Of a stretch of 20,000 nt of DNA, positions 16,372-20,000 are shown piece after piece. Below the pieces are notes generated by a model. The model had not been told where the DNA came from. It searched no databases and was given only the letters and a program-made list of their open reading frames with translations. Position numbers and translations under genes: made by a program. Every line of letters starts with the position of its first letter. Position 1 is the stretch's first letter. The stretch comes from Paulinella micropora (taxonomy: Eukaryota; Cercozoa; Imbricatea; Euglyphida; Paulinellidae), in assembly GCA_019918135.1 (NCBI GenBank), contig WBZZ01002838.1, forward strand, positions 1 through 20,000, given 5' to 3'.

Positions 16372-18865
16372 GATGTCGTGGCGAGAAATAGGAGACAAAT
16401 TCAAAAGCATGCTAATTTTTTTGTACATCCTGTGTTGAAAGAGTTAAGAAAGAAGAAGTTAGAGTTACTTCGTCAGCTTGCACACACTAAAGATAGAGTG
16501 AAAGAAAGAAGCAAATTGTGGATTTAAAGGATTTCAATCTGTTGTTTAAGAATAAATTGAGGGAGTTAAGAAATGAGAGAAAAGATGAGGATCTGCGTCA
16601 GGTAGTAGCAGAGATGAAGGCAAATCCACGCAAGGCATGGGCTATTCTGAGGAGGTTCTTGGGTAAAGAATCAGATAGCCCTAGACAGATTGAGAACGAT
16701 GGAGGAGAGGTGGTGGGTGGTAAGGAGGCAGCCACAGTTTTTGCAGAGCAGTACCATAAACAGTTGAATAGACCTAGTAATTTGCCTGCACCTCCCACGC
16801 ATACTTGCAAGTGTGAGTGTTCTTAGATGTGTCTAAGGCTTATGATTCTGTTGAAAGAGATCTTCTTTGGGTAAAATTGGAAAGGATGGGAGTTTCTAGT
16901 TTTTTCTTACGTGCGTTGAAAGGCCTTTATCATTCAGTTCAGAGTCGAATTGATATTCAGAATGGTATGTCTGATTGGTTTGATACAGGAAGAGGAGTGA
17001 GACAGAGTAAGTTTTCAGCCTGTTGTTTTCCCTTTAGATAAACAATTTTTTGCTGATGATGAAATTAAGAAAGCTGAAGTCTCTTTAAGGCCTAATAAGG
17101 CAGTAGGGCCAGATGGAATTCCAGGAGAGATTTTGTTGTGGCTTCTTACTGAGAGTGAAAATGCAAGATGTTTGTTTACTGCTTTATTTAATAGATGTTT
17201 AGCCACTGGTATTAAACCTTTGGATCATACTAGGGGTATTATTAAACCTATCTATAAAGGTAAAGGAGGTAGGACAAAAGCTGATCAGTTTAGGCCTGTC
17301 ACCTTGTTATCTGTGATTGATAAATTTTATGCTACTCTGTTGTTAAATAGATTAACTGATTAGGTAACGCAGAATGATATTTTGCCTTTTGAAGAGGTGC
17401 AAGAAGAGGTAGAGGGGGACAGCATCAGATTTTTTTGCTTCATGAATTACTTGCTAACCATAAGGGTCCTGTGTTCTCTGCTAGGGTGCCCTCTTTCTCC
17501 TTTACTTTACTGTTTATATACAGCTGACTTGGCGAAGTTGCTACGTGATTCTAATACGGGTATTTCGATTGGGGCTAACAGCTCAGATAGTAATTTGATT
17601 TCTCCCTTGCGTATTTCTTGTCTATTGTATATTGATGATATTGTTCTGTTAGCAAATTTCCCTTCAAACCTCAAAAGCAATTGGATTTGTGTGGGGAATG
17701 GGCCCGTTCTAATAATGGGGAATACAATCAGGATAAGTCCAATGTTGTTGTGTTTAATAGTAAGGGTGAAGGTCAGGATATTATTTGGAACTTACTAGGT
17801 GCGAGGGTGGCAATAGCTACCTCATACAAATATTTGGGAGTGGTCTTTGAGAGTGATTTGTCCTGGAAAATTATGAAAGAAGATAGGATACAGAAAGCTA
17901 AGCAGAATTTGAATATGGTGTTAGCTATGGGAGTTAGAAGAGGTATTGCACCTAATATTGCCATGCAATTAATTTCCGGGTCTGTGTTTCAATCTATGGA
18001 TTGGGGAAGTGAGTTTTGGCATCCTGAATTTTGTTGGAAGGAGGGTGATACATTCAATAATGGTGTTGCGAGAAAAGTGTTGCGTGTCCCTAGAGATTTT
18101 CCTAGTCTGGCTTGTCAGGGTGAGCTGGGTTTGTGGTCGTCGGTTGGGCGAGGTGATTATAGGAGATTGGTTTTCTTGAAGTCTTTTTTGTCAATGCCAG
18201 AAGATTGTTTATTAGTCCGCATGTTTAAAATTAGTTGTTTTAATGCTATTAGTCATGCTTGTAATAATTGGGTTACAAGATTATTTCGAGATATTAAGAG
18301 GTTGTTGCCTTGTACTGCAGTTCAGGATTCTCTTGCTTTTATTAAGAACTCTTCTAAGTCAAGGTTAAAAGAGATTATTCATGATTGTGAGCAGAAAGAT
18401 TGGAGAGAGAAATTACGCGTGTCCCCTTTGTCTATTTATAAGCGTGTGAAAGCGAACTTAGAAATGGAGTTTTATTTACAAGGTCGTAATTATGAGGGGG
18501 GAAGGAGATTAATATCTTTGGCAAGAGCGGGTTGTTTGAGGTTTGGGCTATCTAATCGCGGTTTTGGTTCCCCTGTTGATGCGATTTGTGATATATGTCA
18601 TAATAAGATTCATCATGAGACTCATGTTTTTCAAGATTGCATTCCTTGTTTTTCTACTTTAGTTACTTTACAGATTCAATGTTTTGGTTCTTGTCTTTCA
18701 TGGAATAGTTTGATTTCTTTAGATCAATGGATTCATCTTTTACACTCTACATGTCTGAATTCGTTACATTCTGTTAATGCTATGAGGTTGTTTCTTAGGA
18801 GATTTTATAGACATGTTCAAAGACTAACCAGAGGTCTTGCTTCTGGTGTGTCTGTAGGATCATAG
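16372..18865 (+). pseudogene. LINE 1 linker, reverse transcriptase and C-terminal zinc knuckle (scrambled and frameshifted)
   Basis: A Lys/Arg-rich linker helix (16,372-16,527, then a new frame to about 16,800) leads into RT. RT motifs present: NKAVGPDGIPGE (fingers) and YKGKGG plus RPVTLLSVIDKF at 17,090-17,350; VFLDVSKAYDSVE (motif A) at 16,817; GCPLSPLLYCLY (motif B) at 17,484; YIDDIVLLA (motif C) at about 17,628. After a frame change near 17,670 the thumb and C-terminal region are open to 18,865, with a C-x2-C-x8-H-x4-C knuckle near 18,590. An in-frame TAG lies at 17,361. Motif A lies upstream of the finger motifs, which is the wrong order. The protein would reverse transcribe LINE RNA at the nicked target. 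Confidence 0.8.
16817..17005 (+). other. Relocated 189-bp RT block (motif A segment)
   Basis: This block codes motif A through GRGVRQ, the residues expected directly before GCPLSP at 17,484. Its proper place is between 17,477 and 17,484. It begins with GTGTTCT (16,817-16,823), and the same 7-mer ends the upstream flank at the donor site (17,471-17,477). Joining there restores the expected HKGPVF-LDVSKAYD order in frame. Confidence 0.7.
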
Positions 18866-18894
18866 TCCTCGACAAGGGGGCTGCCATCCTATCT

Positions 18895-18966
18895 TACTAC
18901 TACTACTACTACTACTAGTTCAACTAACTTACTATATGTACTCTGGGAGCGGGTGGGGGGGGGGGG
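18895..18966. repeat. (TAC)n tract and 12-G run at the LINE 1 / LINE 2 junction
   Basis: About eight TAC/ACT units (18,895-18,917), about 37 bp of unassigned sequence, then an uninterrupted run of 12 G (18,955-18,966). This marks the tail-to-tail junction between the rightward and leftward LINE remnants; the TAC tract may be the LINE 1 tail. Confidence 0.75.
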
Positions 18967-18999
18967 TGCATCTCGGGCCCCGATTACATCCAAGACAAC

Positions 19000-20000
19000 A
19001 CAATAGATTGTACATGTTCACGGAAGGACAGGTTGCTTTGGATGATAGTACCCAATATTACCTTTCGTTCTTGGAGCTTCTCGCTGGCGTTTATGGTCAG
19101 GTCAAATTGCATCTTCTTTTCACTCTTATGAGAGATAATGCAAGTGGTTTTGTTGGGGTTGGGGACTAGGTTATGTCTAGTCTGTGGAAGTAGCGGACAA
19201 GGTTCGTTGTATCAGCTTGTGCTCGTTTTGGAGTAGCTCTTTATTCTCGGCAGCGAGGATTGTGGTGTCATCGACATATGCAAAAACATTTCCGTGCGTC
19301 AGCGAGAGTATAATATCGTTGATGTACAGACTAAAAGGTGTTGTTGAGAGTGTGCTACCTTGCGGGACCCCATGTGATCTTGCGTGGCCATGAGCGTGCG
19401 TATTGAGTATACACGGTTTGGTATCGCTTTGTGAGGTAGGATTTGAAGAAGGTAGTAGTGTTGTCACTGCAGTTTATGTTATGCCATAGCTTGTGGATGA
19501 CTGTCTCATGGTTGGTAGTGTCATAAGCTTTCGACAGGTCAATGAAGAGTGCAAGTACGTACCGTCCTGGGCCTTTGAAGTTGTGGATGTGGTTGAGGAT
19601 GGTTTGTGTGGCGATTGCCGTGTTTGAGTGAAAAGCATAGAGTCCGGGAAAGCATGTCGCACTTGGTGAGGTGAGTATCAAAGATCTTATCGATAATTGG
19701 CAATAGAGAAATAGGTCTGTAGTTCTCGGGCTCTTTAGCTTTGTAGATTTCTATAACTTTAGTCATTTTTAGTGCTATTTATTACATTCTAAAGCTTTAT
19801 TGAAGAGCTGGTCAGTATCGGTGCAATGTACTCTCTGAGGTCCTGTATTGTGGCTGGTTTTATTTTATTAATATCTTCTGCTTTATTTCTATTTATTGCT
19901 TTCAGTGTCTTGACTACATCCTTCGGTAGAATGCGTTTGAGTGTGAAGACAGGTGGTCGTCTCTGTGTCAAGTCGATTCGCTCTTCTCTGCCTTGTGTTC
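19000..20000 (-). pseudogene. LINE 2 reverse transcriptase, Jockey/CR1-like, frameshifted and cut by the window edge
   Basis: Read leftwards from 20,000, RT motifs appear in the normal order across at least four frame changes: LKAINRNKAEDINKIKP (fingers) near 19,890; ENYRPISLLPIIDKIFD near 19,720; LALFIDLSKAYDTTNHE (motif A) near 19,540; HGVPQGSTLSTTPFSLYINDI (motif B) near 19,350; FAYVDDTTIL (motif C) near 19,275; and a thumb region with NKT and NLSFREHV to about 19,000. VPQGS with YVDD and LYINDI is typical of the Jockey/CR1/Rex type. It is a different family from LINE 1 and is collinear, unlike LINE 1. The 5' part lies beyond the window. Confidence 0.8.

Larger units (their letters stand above)
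14822..18918 (+). mobile_element. LINE-type non-LTR retrotransposon (LINE 1), degraded
   Basis: The stretch encodes, in order, an apurinic endonuclease, a linker, a reverse transcriptase and a C-terminal region with a zinc knuckle, all on the plus strand. It has several frameshifts, a microsatellite insertion and a relocated RT block. The 5' limit is not visible; coding starts by about 14,935. The 3' side ends in a (TAC)n tract, which would suit the simple-repeat tail of a LINE. No flanking target duplication is identified. Confidence 0.7.

Noticed and set aside
17007..17037. GTAAGT...CCCTTTAG looks like a 31-bp intron at the edge of the relocated RT block
   Set aside because: Removing it does not restore the RT order or frame; it joins motif A to the finger region, which is the wrong order. 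Far too short for most spliceosomal introns.

Overview
This looks like eukaryotic nuclear DNA, probably from a protist or other lineage carrying endogenous viruses; nothing here fixes the species. About 1-14.5 kb is an integrated, partly decayed dsDNA virus of the Polinton-like virus / Maverick / mavirus-type virophage assemblage. About 14.8-20 kb is host repeat DNA: two degraded LINE retrotransposons lying tail to tail, with microsatellites.

Viral part. Nearly all genes read leftwards. From right to left: integrase (+), a SAP-like protein (-), a charged Ser/Glu-rich protein (+), a giant fibre gene ending in an S74 self-cleaving chaperone (-), a small two-helix membrane protein (-), a small secreted Cys-rich protein (+), a 120-aa unknown, the packaging ATPase, a small basic protein, a Lys/Arg-rich coiled-coil protein, a 143-aa unknown, an adenain-type cysteine protease, a penton-like minor capsid protein, the major capsid protein, and a surface/attachment-like protein cut by the left edge. 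The order ATPase - protease - penton - major capsid is the morphogenesis order I recall from mavirus. The window shows no protein-primed DNA polymerase, helicase or terminal inverted repeat; any of these would lie left of base 1.

Most viral genes are interrupted by one or more single-base frameshifts, often at A/T runs, plus at least two in-frame stops. The penton, 120-aa, 88-aa and charged proteins are intact. This is either a recent, decaying endogenous element or indel errors in the assembly.

The most unusual signal is a compound palindromic module of about 115-170 bp filling five intergenic gaps (2837, 3820, 6005, 6530, 8141), with a half copy at 12272. Each full copy starts with GATATT or a near match, ends with AAATATC, carries ACATCG/CGATGT (one mismatch in copy 3) around its centre, and has a stem-loop on each side. 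Outer stem bases differ between copies but change on both sides together, so pairing looks conserved. Module ends supply gene stop codons, and some inner arms lie next to start codons.

Host part. LINE 1 (+) has an AP-type endonuclease, a reverse transcriptase and a C-terminal zinc knuckle, but is split by a TAGG microsatellite, and one 189-bp RT block sits about 480 bp upstream of its proper place with a 7-bp direct repeat at donor and acceptor sites. LINE 2 (-) is a frameshifted Jockey/CR1-like RT running off the right edge.
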